A stretch of 64,000 nt of DNA from Mycolicibacterium aurum (GTDB lineage Bacteria > Actinomycetota > Actinomycetes > Mycobacteriales > Mycobacteriaceae). The stretch's first letter is position 1. Each line of letters opens with the position of its first letter. The notes under the pieces were generated by a model. The model made no database searches, was not told the DNA's origin, and was given only the letters and a program-made list of their open reading frames with translations. Below, piece after piece: positions 34,432 through 42,677 of the stretch. The position numbers and the translations under genes are program-made. The stretch covers positions 3,348,001-3,412,000 of the forward strand of contig LT549889.1 of assembly GCA_900078775.1 (NCBI GenBank). Direction: 5' to 3'.

Positions 34432-35501
34432 GGCGACTTCGGCCTCACTTCGAGCCGATCGGTCATGAAGCCCCGCAGGAAGTCCGCCAGGCTGTCGGGC
34501 AGTTTCCCGGGCTGGAAATAGGCGTCCAGCAGAACGCCGCCGATGGTGGGCGGTGGAACACCGAAGACATTGGCCTGGAATCCAGGCCCCGACCCCACCA
34601 CCTCACCGAGTGCCGTCGCGTAGGCCGGCAGCCTGGTCACCGCTGCGGCGATGTGGTCTCGGCGTTCGTTGAGATTGTCGAGCACCAGGTTCAGATTGCG
34701 CAGGGCCGGGCCGAGCTGTTCCTGGTTGTCGTCGACGAAACCCGATATCTGCCTTGCCAACTCGCGGATACCGGATATCAGTTGGTCGATGGCCTGGCGA
34801 CGGGAGGCCAGTGCGGCGAAGAGCAGGTTGCCGTCGGTGATCAGCTGGTTGATCTGCCCGGTCCGGGCCGCCACCACATCGGACAGGGCCTCGGCGCGAC
34901 GCAGCAGCTGCTGGATCTTCTCGTCCCGGGCGTTGACGCTGCGCGACAGAGCGCTGATCCCGTCCAGGGCTGACCGCAGCTGTGGGGTCGCGTCCCGCAT
35001 GGACGCGGTCAAGGTATCCAGCGCGGCGACGAATCGTTCGTGGTCGAGGTCGCCGATGTTGTGGCCCAGATCCTGCAGGGCGTTGTTGAGCGTGTACGGG
35101 GTCGTGGTGCGGGCCAGGGGGATGGTCGTACTCGTCCCGGCTCCTTGTGGTTTGACCTCCAGGGAACGCTGCCCCAGGACGGTATCGGTCTTGATCGCCA
35201 CCAGACTCTGGTTCCCTACCTGGACCCGGCGGTCCACGGTGAACCCCACCTTCGCGGCCATTCCGGTGATGTCGAGTTCCACCGAGTCGACCTGGCCGAC
35301 GGTGTAGCCGTATATCTGTACCGGGTTGTCCACGACGATGCCGGCGGCATGGGCGAAGTATGCGACGTAGTGCTGGCCGCGGGGCCAGATCGGCAGCTTG
35401 GGATAACCGAAGGACACCAGCACCAGGCAGACGGTCACGACGACACCGAATATTCCGGTGCGCAACGGATTGCCGCCGTGGGGGTCATTTCGCAAAGTCA
35501 C
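34428..35501 (-). CDS. mceC: Mce family protein MceC
   Basis: 357 residues, GTG start, N-terminal helix IFGVVVTVCLVLVSFGYP. MCE domain with YVAYFAHAAGIVVDNPVQIY and VLGQRSLEVKPQG, C-type pattern YTLNNALQDLG, and a long helical part. Its start overlaps the end of mceB by 17 bases, the longest overlap in the operon. Confidence 0.92.
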   Translation of the reverse strand: MTLRNDPHGGNPLRTGIFGVVVTVCLVLVSFGYPKLPIWPRGQHYVAYFAHAAGIVVDNPVQIYGYTVGQVDSVELDITGMAAKVGFTVDRRVQVGNQSLVAIKTDTVLGQRSLEVKPQGAGTSTTIPLARTTTPYTLNNALQDLGHNIGDLDHERFVAALDTLTASMRDATPQLRSALDGISALSRSVNARDEKIQQLLRRAEALSDVVAARTGQINQLITDGNLLFAALASRRQAIDQLISGIRELARQISGFVDDNQEQLGPALRNLNLVLDNLNERRDHIAAAVTRLPAYATALGEVVGSGPGFQANVFGVPPPTIGGVLLDAYFQPGKLPDSLADFLRGFMTDRLEVRPKSP

Positions 35502-36516
35502 ACCTACCGTTTTGGGAAGTGGGCGGTTTCACCGCGGGCAGCAGGATGTCGCTCCCGGCAGGACCGTTGATCTTGATCTTCACGGAGCAGAAGTAGATGT
35601 TGAAGAAGGATCCGTAGGCGCCGAGCGCACTCAACCGCAGGTAGTCCTCGGCGAGCGGCTCGATACTCGAATTGATCTCGGCCTTGCGCTCGTCGAGCGC
35701 CGCGGCCAGCGGGTAGGCGTTCTCGATGACCCCCTGGAACGGACGCCGCGCCGCGCCGAGCAGTTCGATGAGTTGCTGCTCGGCGTCGGCCAGCGGCGAC
35801 AACGCGTCGACGATCGGATCCCGGCCATCGCTCAACGTGGTCACCAGCTGCTGCAACTGGTCGATGCTGTCGTCGAGCTCGGCGCTCTTCTCATCCGCCG
35901 CGGCCAGCACCGTGTTGAGGTGGTCGATCGTTTCACCGATGAGGTGGTCCCGGCCGGCGATGGTCTGGGTGAAGTTAGTAGTGTGCGCCAACGTATCCGA
36001 CAGTGCCCCACCTTTGCCCTGGAGCAGCTCGATGATGGCGTTGCTGACAGCGTTGAGCTTGGCGCCGTCGAGGCCCTTGAGCACCGGCCGTAATCCACCG
36101 AGCAGGGCGTCGAGGTCCAGCGCCGGTTCGGTGTGGCTCATCGGAATGGTTGCGCCGACGGGGAGCTCGCGCAGTTCTCCTGGGCCGGCAAGTATTTCGA
36201 GATATCGGTCCCCGGTGAGGTTCTGATAGCGGATGGCTGCCCTGGTCGAGGTGTAGAGGCGCTGCCGCTTGTCGACGGTGAAGGCGACGACGGCGTGGCC
36301 GTCTGCGATGGAGATATCGTCGACGGTTCCCACCGGGATACCGGCGATCCGGACGTCCTGGCCCACCTTGAGCCGGGACACCGAGGCGAAGTCGGCGTGG
36401 AAGGTGTTGCTCGCCGCGAACCGGAACTGACCGAAGGTAACCACGAGTGCGGCGAGCACCAGCAGCATCGCCGCTGCGAACGCACCCACCCGGAACGCGA
36501 GCCGTGTGGTTCCCAT
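35485..36516 (-). CDS. mceB: Mce family protein MceB
   Basis: 343 residues. N-terminal helix AFAAAMLLVLAALVVTFG, MCE domain NTFHADFASVSRLKVGQDVR and YQNLTGDRYLEI (B-type GDRYLE), helical region, and the conserved B-type C-terminal block GSFFNIYFCSVKIKINGPAG. One-base overlap with mceA. Confidence 0.93.
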   Translation of the reverse strand: MGTTRLAFRVGAFAAAMLLVLAALVVTFGQFRFAASNTFHADFASVSRLKVGQDVRIAGIPVGTVDDISIADGHAVVAFTVDKRQRLYTSTRAAIRYQNLTGDRYLEILAGPGELRELPVGATIPMSHTEPALDLDALLGGLRPVLKGLDGAKLNAVSNAIIELLQGKGGALSDTLAHTTNFTQTIAGRDHLIGETIDHLNTVLAAADEKSAELDDSIDQLQQLVTTLSDGRDPIVDALSPLADAEQQLIELLGAARRPFQGVIENAYPLAAALDERKAEINSSIEPLAEDYLRLSALGAYGSFFNIYFCSVKIKINGPAGSDILLPAVKPPTSQNGRCDFAK

Positions 36517-37718
36517 CAGTACTCGTCCTGTTCCGCGTAGGCCCCGTTGAACAGGAACTGCAGGGTCGACGGCGGATCGAACTGCAGCTCGGTGTTGGGC
36601 AGATAGGGGACGTAGGCGTTATCTGTGACCAGGAACGGCGGCCGGTACCACGATCCGCTGCCCTGTTTGGTCGGTAGATCCGGAAGGCCACGACAGTTGG
36701 GGCCGCCGGATGCGTTGACGATCGGGAGGCTCTCCGGATAGGTGTAGGCGGGAGAGCCGGGGATGAAGCCCGCGTTGACGAACAGTGCGGGCTCGATACC
36801 GCCGATGTTGGGGCCGAACTTCTTGTATGCCTTCGCGAGAGCCGTTATCAGACATCCGTATTCGGGTGAATACTCGCCGGCCACCCGCAACGGCGCCCGG
36901 AGCCGCTGGATCGCCGCGATCAGGTCGTTCTCGGCGGGCCGCAGTGTTTGGATGCCGGCGTCCGCCACGCCGGCCGCGGCCATCAGGGTGGCGCTAAGGT
37001 CATCGCGTCTTTCGACGACGGTTCGGGAGACGGTGGGCACATTGGCCAGAGTGGTGATGACGTCGTCGGCGGCGCCCGCGTAGATCTCAGCGGTGGTGTC
37101 GGCCCGGCGGATGTCCTCGTGCAGCGCCGGCAGCTTCGGATTGACCTTCCGCAGAAGCTCCCCCAAGGACATGACAGCTTCTCCCACGTCGTCACCGTTG
37201 CCGCGCAGGGCATCTCCGAGCGCTGTGAGGGTGGTGTTGAGTTGCACCGGATTGACCTTGCGCAGCGTCTCGATCAGGGTTTGGAACAGCGTGTTGATCT
37301 CGACGCTCACATCGGATGCCAGCAGATGCGCACCCGGAGCCAGCCGGATCTGCGCGGGTTCTTCCGGCGCCAGGAAGTCGACCGACTTAGCTCCGAAGAT
37401 CGTATTGCTCGCGATACGCGCTGTGATGTTGGCCGGCACCTTGGCGAACTCATCACGCCGGATGGCCAGCACCAGGCGAGCCGAATCGTCCTCATAGGAG
37501 ATGTCGGCGACCTTGCCGATCTGCACTCCCAGGAACTTCACCTTGGCGTCGCGCTCCATGACCAGCCCGGCCCGCGGAGCATCCAGCGTCACCACACCCG
37601 TGGGGATGAAGGCGCCTTGATAGCTCAGGTACGTCAACGTTCCCGCAGCCGCGAGGAGGCCCGCCATGGTCACGGCCGCGACGCGCACCGCGGCACGCCT
37701 GCCCCACCACCCGCTCAT
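36516..37718 (-). CDS. mceA: Mce family protein MceA
   Basis: 400 residues, first gene of the operon. N-terminal helix VAAVTMAGLLAAAGTLTYLS, MCE domain VVTLDAPRAGLVMERDAKVK with KFLGVQIGKVADI and IFGAKSVDFLAPEE, then helices. A-type pattern ASDVSVEINTLFQTLIETL. In actinobacteria mceA is normally preceded by two yrbE permease genes; here the next gene upstream is divergent and encodes an EBP-like protein, so the operon lacks permeases. Start at 37718. Confidence 0.93.
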   Translation of the reverse strand: MSGWWGRRAAVRVAAVTMAGLLAAAGTLTYLSYQGAFIPTGVVTLDAPRAGLVMERDAKVKFLGVQIGKVADISYEDDSARLVLAIRRDEFAKVPANITARIASNTIFGAKSVDFLAPEEPAQIRLAPGAHLLASDVSVEINTLFQTLIETLRKVNPVQLNTTLTALGDALRGNGDDVGEAVMSLGELLRKVNPKLPALHEDIRRADTTAEIYAGAADDVITTLANVPTVSRTVVERRDDLSATLMAAAGVADAGIQTLRPAENDLIAAIQRLRAPLRVAGEYSPEYGCLITALAKAYKKFGPNIGGIEPALFVNAGFIPGSPAYTYPESLPIVNASGGPNCRGLPDLPTKQGSGSWYRPPFLVTDNAYVPYLPNTELQFDPPSTLQFLFNGAYAEQDEY

Positions 37719-37787
37719 CCCAGCCCTTCTACGTCGACCACCCGGCCGGAGCGGATCCGCCGTACCGGCACCTAAAACCTAATACTC

Positions 37788-37812
37788 GTTATAACATCAC
37801 GCACGGTATAAC
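37788..37812. promoter_or_regulatory. Divergent promoter/operator region of mceA and the EBP-like gene
   Basis: AT-rich patch in an otherwise GC-rich gap of 198 bases (37719-37916). GTTATAAC (37788-37795, perfect palindrome) and GGTATAAC (37805-37812); read together, GTTATA-N13-TATAAC is an inverted repeat. TATAAC at 37807-37812 may be a -10 toward the EBP-like gene, and the mirror copy one toward mceA. Plausible site for the local TetR protein. Confidence 0.45.
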
Positions 37813-37916
37813 TTTGTGGTTCCGGCGCGGGCACGAATGAACGAGTCGGAGCCGACGGCCCGTTCTCGCCCGATGCGGCGCACCAGGCCGAGGCAACCCG
37901 AATCGGAGGATCTGCC

Positions 37917-38675
37917 GTGACAGAAACGATCAGGCCGGACGCACAGGAGAGCCCAGCGAAGCAGGGCTTCTCATCGCTGCAGAAGTCGCTCTTCGGCGTG
38001 CTGGCGTTCTTCTTCGCCATCCACCCGTTCTTCTGGTATCTCGAGTTCCACGTGGGAATTTCGCAGCCGGTCGTGTCCATTGCGATGGTGCTGGTGGTCA
38101 TCGGCTGTTTCGTGACCGCACTCGCGCTGCCCTGGCTCCCGCTGCCCGGTCAGCGCGACCGGACCAGGTGGGAACGGCTCAGCGCAATGGTGATCGTCTG
38201 GGTGTTCATCGCCCTCATCCCCCGGTTCATCTGGGAGCTTCCGTGGCTGCTGTTCTTCGATCAGATCCGCGAGGGTGTCGAGAACGGCGCGCTGTGGACG
38301 TACATGTGGGCGCCGATCCTGCTCGGGGGCGACGCCCGCTACCTGACCGGGGACCCGCTCATCGTGTGCATGGAGTGGATCGCCCTGTTCGTCGGGATCT
38401 TCGAGGCCTACGCGCTCATCCAGTTCTTCCGAAACCGCAAACGGTTCACCAGCTTCCAGTTGTCCCTGATCATGGCGGGCATGATCGTCGAGGTCACCCT
38501 GCCGGCGGTCTACTTCGGTGTCGAGATCGCGAACAGCCTGGAGAGCATGTCCAGCCCCGCGGAGATGTGGGTGAAGTTCGTGCTCATCAACGTGCTCTGG
38601 TGCACCATGCCACTGGTCACCTACTTCTGGGGCGTCCGCAGACTGACCACCCAGGATCTGACCGTCAAGTTCTGA
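37917..38675 (+). CDS. Emopamil-binding-protein / EXPERA-like membrane protein
   Basis: 252 residues, about five membrane helices, GTG start with GGAGGA six bases upstream. The pattern matches eukaryotic EBP (sterol delta8-delta7 isomerase): GGDARYLTGDPLIVCMEWI parallels the EBP segment GDSRY..D..TVCME, and KFVLINVLWCTMPLVTYFW parallels YFVFMNALWLVLPG. Conserved Glu (CME), Asn and Trp (INVLW) are present; the EBP His appears as Arg (PRFIWELPW, with the following Glu kept). Recalled alignment, not computed. Divergent from mceA: a sterol- or steroid-like substrate handled with the Mce proteins is the inference. Confidence 0.65.
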   Translation: MTETIRPDAQESPAKQGFSSLQKSLFGVLAFFFAIHPFFWYLEFHVGISQPVVSIAMVLVVIGCFVTALALPWLPLPGQRDRTRWERLSAMVIVWVFIALIPRFIWELPWLLFFDQIREGVENGALWTYMWAPILLGGDARYLTGDPLIVCMEWIALFVGIFEAYALIQFFRNRKRFTSFQLSLIMAGMIVEVTLPAVYFGVEIANSLESMSSPAEMWVKFVLINVLWCTMPLVTYFWGVRRLTTQDLTVKF

Positions 38676-38684
38676 CAGCCCGCG

Positions 38685-38717
38685 GCCCTGCCCCGGGCGC
38701 ACGCACCGGGGCGGGGC
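38685..38717. terminator. Bidirectional hairpin between the EBP-like gene and glgC
   Basis: Arms GCCCTGCCCCGG (38685-38696) and CCGGGGCGGGGC (38706-38717) pair at 11 of 12 positions over a nine-base loop, between convergent genes. Confidence 0.6.
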
Positions 38718-38724
38718 TCCCCGG

Positions 38725-39939
38725 CTAGATCCACACACCCTTACCGACGGCGACCACGCCGCCGGAGCTGATGGAGAACCGCTCGCGGTCCTTCTCCAGG
38801 TCCACCCCGACCATCTCGCCGGGGCCGACGACGACGTTCTTGTCCAGGATCGCCCGGCGCACCACCGCGCCGCGCCCGATGCGGACACCGGGCATCAGCA
38901 CGCTGCCCTCGACGATGGCGCCGTCCTCGATGGCGACGTTGGACGACAGCACCGAATTGCGCACCGAGGCAGCCGAGATGATGCTGCCGGCACCCACCAC
39001 GGACTCCTGCGCGGATCCGCCGTTGACGAACTTGGCCGGCGCCAGGTTCTCCGCGCCGCCGCGGATCGGCCAGCGCTTGTTGTACAGGTTGAACACCGGG
39101 TGCACCGACACCAGATCCATGTGCGCGTCGTAGAACGCGTCCAGCGTCCCGACGTCGCGCCAGTAGCCGTGGTCGCGTTCGGTGGCGCCGGGCACCTCGT
39201 TGTCGTCGAAGTCGTAGACGCCGGCCATCCCGTCGGCGACCAGTCGCGGAATGATGTCGCCACCCATGTCGTGATCGGAGTGGTCGTCGTCGGCGTCGGC
39301 CTTGATGGCGTCGATGAGCACCTTGGTGGTGAAGATGTAGTTGCCCATCGAGGCGAAGGTCTGTTCCGGGTCGTCCGGGGTGCCGGGCGGGTCCGCCGGC
39401 TTCTCCACCCAACTGCGGATGCGGCCGGAGTCGTCGGCGTCGATGCAGCCGAAGGCCGAGGCCTCCGAACGCGGCACCCGGATGCCGGCCACCGTGGCGC
39501 CGGCCCCGCTTTCGATGTGGTGCGCCAGCATCTGCTCGGGATCCATCCGGTACACGTGGTCGGCACCGAAGATGACGATGTAGTCCGGGTCCTCGTCGTA
39601 GATCAGGTTCATCGACTGGTAGATCGCGTCGGCCGAGCCGGTGTACCAGCGCGGGCCGAGTCGCTGCTGCGCGGGCACCGGGGTGATGTACTCACCGGCC
39701 AGCCCGGACAGCCGCCAGTTCTGCGAGATGTGCCGGTCCAGTGAATGCGATTTGTATTGCGTCAGAACGCAGATGCGCAGGAACCGGGCGTTCACGAGGT
39801 TCGACAGCACGAAGTCGATCAACCGGTAGCCACCGCCGAAGGGCACCGCCGGCTTCGCCCGGTCTGCCGTGAGTGGGTAAAGCCGTTTGCCCTCCCCCCC
39901 AGCCAGCACGATGCCCAGCACATGTGGCGCTTCCCTCAT
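38725..39939 (-). CDS. glgC: Glucose-1-phosphate adenylyltransferase
   Basis: 404 residues; makes ADP-glucose from ATP and glucose-1-phosphate for glycogen and methylglucose lipopolysaccharide. N-terminal nucleotidyltransferase domain with [20 protein letters not shown] near residue 12, the [14 protein letters not shown] motif, [17 protein letters not shown] near 120, and [14 protein letters not shown]-terminal left-handed beta-helix ([20 protein letters not shown]). Leaderless: TAGGTT (39951-39946), ATG seven bases beyond. Divergent from glgA. Confidence 0.95.
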   Translation of the reverse strand: MREAPHVLGIVLAGGEGKRLYPLTADRAKPAVPFGGGYRLIDFVLSNLVNARFLRICVLTQYKSHSLDRHISQNWRLSGLAGEYITPVPAQQRLGPRWYTGSADAIYQSMNLIYDEDPDYIVIFGADHVYRMDPEQMLAHHIESGAGATVAGIRVPRSEASAFGCIDADDSGRIRSWVEKPADPPGTPDDPEQTFASMGNYIFTTKVLIDAIKADADDDHSDHDMGGDIIPRLVADGMAGVYDFDDNEVPGATERDHGYWRDVGTLDAFYDAHMDLVSVHPVFNLYNKRWPIRGGAENLAPAKFVNGGSAQESVVGAGSIISAASVRNSVLSSNVAIEDGAIVEGSVLMPGVRIGRGAVVRRAILDKNVVVGPGEMVGVDLEKDRERFSISSGGVVAVGKGVWI

Positions 39940-39945
39940 GCTGCC

Positions 39946-40105
39946 AACCTATCTGGCCTGCCGCAGTGCGGCTAGCCAAACGCCCGATCGATGTCCGCAC
40001 GGGCGTCGTGTATGGGCCCGGTTCGACATGTCCGGGGGCTGATCATGATTCGCGGATCGGACGGGGGGTGCGCCGGAAACGGCCGCCCGTTACCGTGCAC
40101 ACATG
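39946..40105. promoter_or_regulatory. Divergent leaderless promoters of glgC and glgA
   Basis: Minus strand TAGGTT (39951-39946) for glgC, ATG at 39939; plus strand TACCGT (40091-40096) for glgA, ATG at 40103. Both start codons lie seven bases after the hexamer; neither gene has a ribosome-binding site. The 140 bases between hold no gene. Confidence 0.55.
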
Positions 40106-41266
40106 CGCGTGGCGATGATGTCCCGGGAATATCCGCCCGAGGTGTACGGCGGGGCGGGTGTGCACGTGACCGAACTCGTCGCGCAGTTGCGGCGGTTGTG
40201 CGAGGTCGACGTGCACTGCATGGGTGCGCCGCGGGACACCGCGATCGTCGCCGCTCCCGATCCGGCGCTCACCGGCGCCAACCCCGCGCTGTCCACGCTG
40301 TCGGCGGATCTGGTGATGGCCAACGCCGCGGCCGGGGCGACGGTGGCCCATTCGCACACCTGGTACACCGGGATGGCCGGCCATCTGGCCGCGCTGCTGC
40401 ACGACATCCCGCACGTGCTGACCGCGCACTCGCTGGAGCCGATGCGGCCCTGGAAGGCCGAGCAGCTCGGCGGCGGGTACCGGGTGTCGTCCTGGGTGGA
40501 ACGCACCGCGGTGGAGGCCGCCGACGCCGTGATCGCGGTGAGCTCCGGGATGCGCAACGACGTGCTGGCCACCTACCCGGCCCTGGACCCCGCCCGGGTG
40601 CACGTGGTGCGCAACGGTATCGACACCGCGGCCTGGTACCCGGCGCCCCCGGAGTCGACGGGTTCGGTGCTGGCCGAGCTCGGCGTCGACCCGAGCCGGC
40701 CGATCGTGGCGTTCGTCGGGCGGATCACCCGGCAGAAGGGCGTTGCGCATCTGGTCGCGGCGGCGCACAAGTTCGATCCCGAGATCCAGCTGGTGCTGTG
40801 CGCCGGCGCTCCGGACACTCCGGAGATCGCCGCGGAGATCGGCGCGGCGGTGCAGGAGCTGGCCGCTGCGCGGTCCGGGGTGTTCTGGGTGCGGGAGATG
40901 CTGCCGATCGAAAGGATCCGTGAGATTCTCTCGGCGTCAGCCGTTTTCGTCTGCCCGTCGGTGTACGAGCCGCTGGGCATCGTGAATTTGGAGGCGATGG
41001 CCTGTTCGACGGCGGTGGTCGCCAGCGATGTCGGCGGCATCCCCGAGGTGGTGGCCGACCAGCGCACCGGGCTGCTGGTGCACTACGACGCCGCGGACCC
41101 GGTGTCCTACGAGACGCGGCTGGCCGAGGCGGTCAACGAGCTGGTCTGCGACCCGCAACGGGCACGCGAATACGGCGAGGCCGGGCGACAGCGCTGCATC
41201 GAAGAGTTCTCCTGGGCGCACATCGCCGAGGAGACCCTTCGGATCTACAACCTGGTGACGCGCTGA
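40103..41266 (+). CDS. glgA: GT4-family glycogen synthase / maltose-1-phosphate synthase
   Basis: 387 residues, Rv1212c homologue (GlgA, also called GlgM), which uses ADP-glucose and glucose-1-phosphate to make maltose-1-phosphate. GT-B fold: N-terminal REYPPEVYGGAGVHVTEL, HSHTWYTGM, LTAHSLEPMRPWK, then IVAFVGRITRQKGVAHLV near 200 and the C-terminal EX7E-type region PSVYEPLGIVNLEAMACSTA. Paired with GlgC, which supplies ADP-glucose. Confidence 0.94.
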   Translation: MRVAMMSREYPPEVYGGAGVHVTELVAQLRRLCEVDVHCMGAPRDTAIVAAPDPALTGANPALSTLSADLVMANAAAGATVAHSHTWYTGMAGHLAALLHDIPHVLTAHSLEPMRPWKAEQLGGGYRVSSWVERTAVEAADAVIAVSSGMRNDVLATYPALDPARVHVVRNGIDTAAWYPAPPESTGSVLAELGVDPSRPIVAFVGRITRQKGVAHLVAAAHKFDPEIQLVLCAGAPDTPEIAAEIGAAVQELAAARSGVFWVREMLPIERIREILSASAVFVCPSVYEPLGIVNLEAMACSTAVVASDVGGIPEVVADQRTGLLVHYDAADPVSYETRLAEAVNELVCDPQRAREYGEAGRQRCIEEFSWAHIAEETLRIYNLVTR

Positions 41267-41306
41267 CCGGATCCCCGGCCAGCGCCTCACCGAGCGTTCT
41301 GAGTGC

Positions 41307-41474
41307 CTAGCTGGTCACATTCTTGAGCTCTTCGCCGAGCGCCGCCGCCTCATCGGGGGTCAGCTCGACGACCAGACGCCCGCCGCCTTCCAGTGGTACC
41401 CGCATCACGATGCCGCGCCCCTCTTTGGTCGCTTCCAAAGGACCGTCGCCGGTCCGGGGCTTCATCGCCGCCAT
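41307..41474 (-). CDS. DUF3117 small protein
   Basis: 55 residues, below most ORF length limits: MAAMKPRTGDGPLEATKEG at the start, a beta-rich middle (GIVMRVPLEGGGRLVVELT) and C-terminal DEAAALGEELKNVTS. Highly conserved in actinobacteria (Rv1211 in M. tuberculosis), function unknown. ATG preceded by AGGGAG. It converges on glgA with a 40-base gap and lies 165 bases downstream of tagA on the same strand. Confidence 0.88.
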   Translation of the reverse strand: MAAMKPRTGDGPLEATKEGRGIVMRVPLEGGGRLVVELTPDEAAALGEELKNVTS

Positions 41475-41639
41475 CGTGTGCTCCCTCCGCGTGAGCCGGC
41501 CCGCACTGGGCGGACCCGGATCAAGCCGGCATGTACCGGCACAAAATTGGTACTGAACTTCTCCTATTGTTCCCTATGGCGGTGCTGCGGTGTGAAAAGA
41601 CCCGGCGAAAGAGCACGACCGTGACCGGATCGACAGCAG

Positions 41640-42224
41640 TCACCCCCGCGCCGGAACCCAGCAGGAGGCGGTGTGGTCGTCGACCATCCCGGTCGCCTGC
41701 ATCAGCGCGTACGCCGTCGTCGGGCCGACGAAACGGAAGCCGCGGCGCTTGAGTTCCTTGGCCATGGCGGTCGATTCCGGGGTCACCGCGGGCACCGCGG
41801 ACAGCTCGGCCGGGCGCGGCCGGGCGGCCGGGGCGAACGACCACAGCAAATCCGACAGGTCGACGTCCAGGTCGGCGATCGCGCGGGCGTTGTTGATCGT
41901 CGCTTCGATCTTGGCGCGGTTGCGGACGATCTCGGCATCGCCCATCAGCCGGGCGATGTCGCGCTCGGTGAAGCGGGCCACTGTCTCCACCTCGAAACCT
42001 GCGAAGGCGCGCCGGAACCCGTCCCGCTTGCGCAGGATGGTCAGCCAGGACAGCCCGCTCTGGAACGCCTCCAGGCTGACCCGCTCGAACAACGGCACCG
42101 TGCCGCGCAGCGGTGTGCCCCATTCGGTGTCGTGGTACTCCCGGTAGAGCACCGCATTGGAGCTGGAATCGGTTGGCACCCAGCCACATCGGATGCGGCC
42201 GTCGTCGGCCGTGGGCGCGCTCAC
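41640..42224 (-). CDS. tagA: DNA-3-methyladenine glycosylase I
   Basis: 194 residues, removes 3-methyladenine from DNA. Family motifs: RCGWVPTDSSSNAVLYREYH at the N-terminus with the zinc Cys, DTEWGTPLRG, LSLEAFQSGLSW-type helix (VSLEAFQSGLSWLTIL) with the base-binding Glu, NRAKIEATINNARA, FRFVGPTTAYALMQATGMV, and C-terminal HTASCW supplying zinc ligands. Overlaps the DivIVA-domain gene by four bases. Confidence 0.94.
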   Translation of the reverse strand: MSAPTADDGRIRCGWVPTDSSSNAVLYREYHDTEWGTPLRGTVPLFERVSLEAFQSGLSWLTILRKRDGFRRAFAGFEVETVARFTERDIARLMGDAEIVRNRAKIEATINNARAIADLDVDLSDLLWSFAPAARPRPAELSAVPAVTPESTAMAKELKRRGFRFVGPTTAYALMQATGMVDDHTASCWVPARG

Positions 42225-42568
42225 GATTCGTCGGGCCGGGCGTGCGCGGGTTCGTGTTCGGTGGCCCAGTCCTGCAGCCCGTAGGCGGCCCGTAGCGAGG
42301 CCAACTCACCACGCAGCGAGTCGAGTTCGGACCCGAGCCGGTCCAGCACCCAGTCCACCTCGCTGGTCTTGTAGCCGCGCAGGGTCTGGGTGAACTTCAG
42401 CTGGTCGACGTCGCTGCCGGTCACCCCGGACGCGGGCAACACCGTCGCCGTGGTGGCCTGCGGCAGCGGCGGCAGCTGCTCGCCGCGGCCGAACAACACA
42501 CTGCCCAGGGCAAACAACACGGCACCGACGAGGATCAGCACCACCAGGTACAGCAGTATCAGCGTCAC
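42221..42568 (-). CDS. Membrane-anchored DivIVA-domain protein
   Basis: 115 residues, Rv1209 homologue. One N-terminal membrane helix (LILLYLVVLILVGAVLFALG), a linker, then a single DivIVA/Wag31-type motif FTQTLRGYKTSEVDWVLDRL and a short coiled coil. May localise at septa or poles; function unproven. GTG start; operon with tagA and probably gpgS upstream. Confidence 0.85.
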   Translation of the reverse strand: MTLILLYLVVLILVGAVLFALGSVLFGRGEQLPPLPQATTATVLPASGVTGSDVDQLKFTQTLRGYKTSEVDWVLDRLGSELDSLRGELASLRAAYGLQDWATEHEPAHARPDES

Positions 42569-42601
42569 GGCTTCGATACTGCCCTACCGGTGTGACAACT
42601 G

Positions 42602-42677
42602 GCGCGTCCGGCGGGCTGGAGCGCAGCGACTTGGGATCAGCGCGTCCGGCGGGCTGGAGCGCAGCGACTTGGGATCA
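42602..42677. repeat. 38-bp perfect tandem repeat ending at the gpgS stop codon
   Basis: Two copies, 42602-42639 and 42640-42677, core GGCTGGAGCGCAGCGACTTG. The second copy ends with the three bases of the gpgS stop (42675-42677). A related sequence lies inside dapD at 55072-55110. Confidence 0.9.

Noticed and set aside
42602..42677. Two-unit repeat as a CRISPR array
   Set aside because: The two copies are directly adjacent with no spacer, and no cas gene is near.
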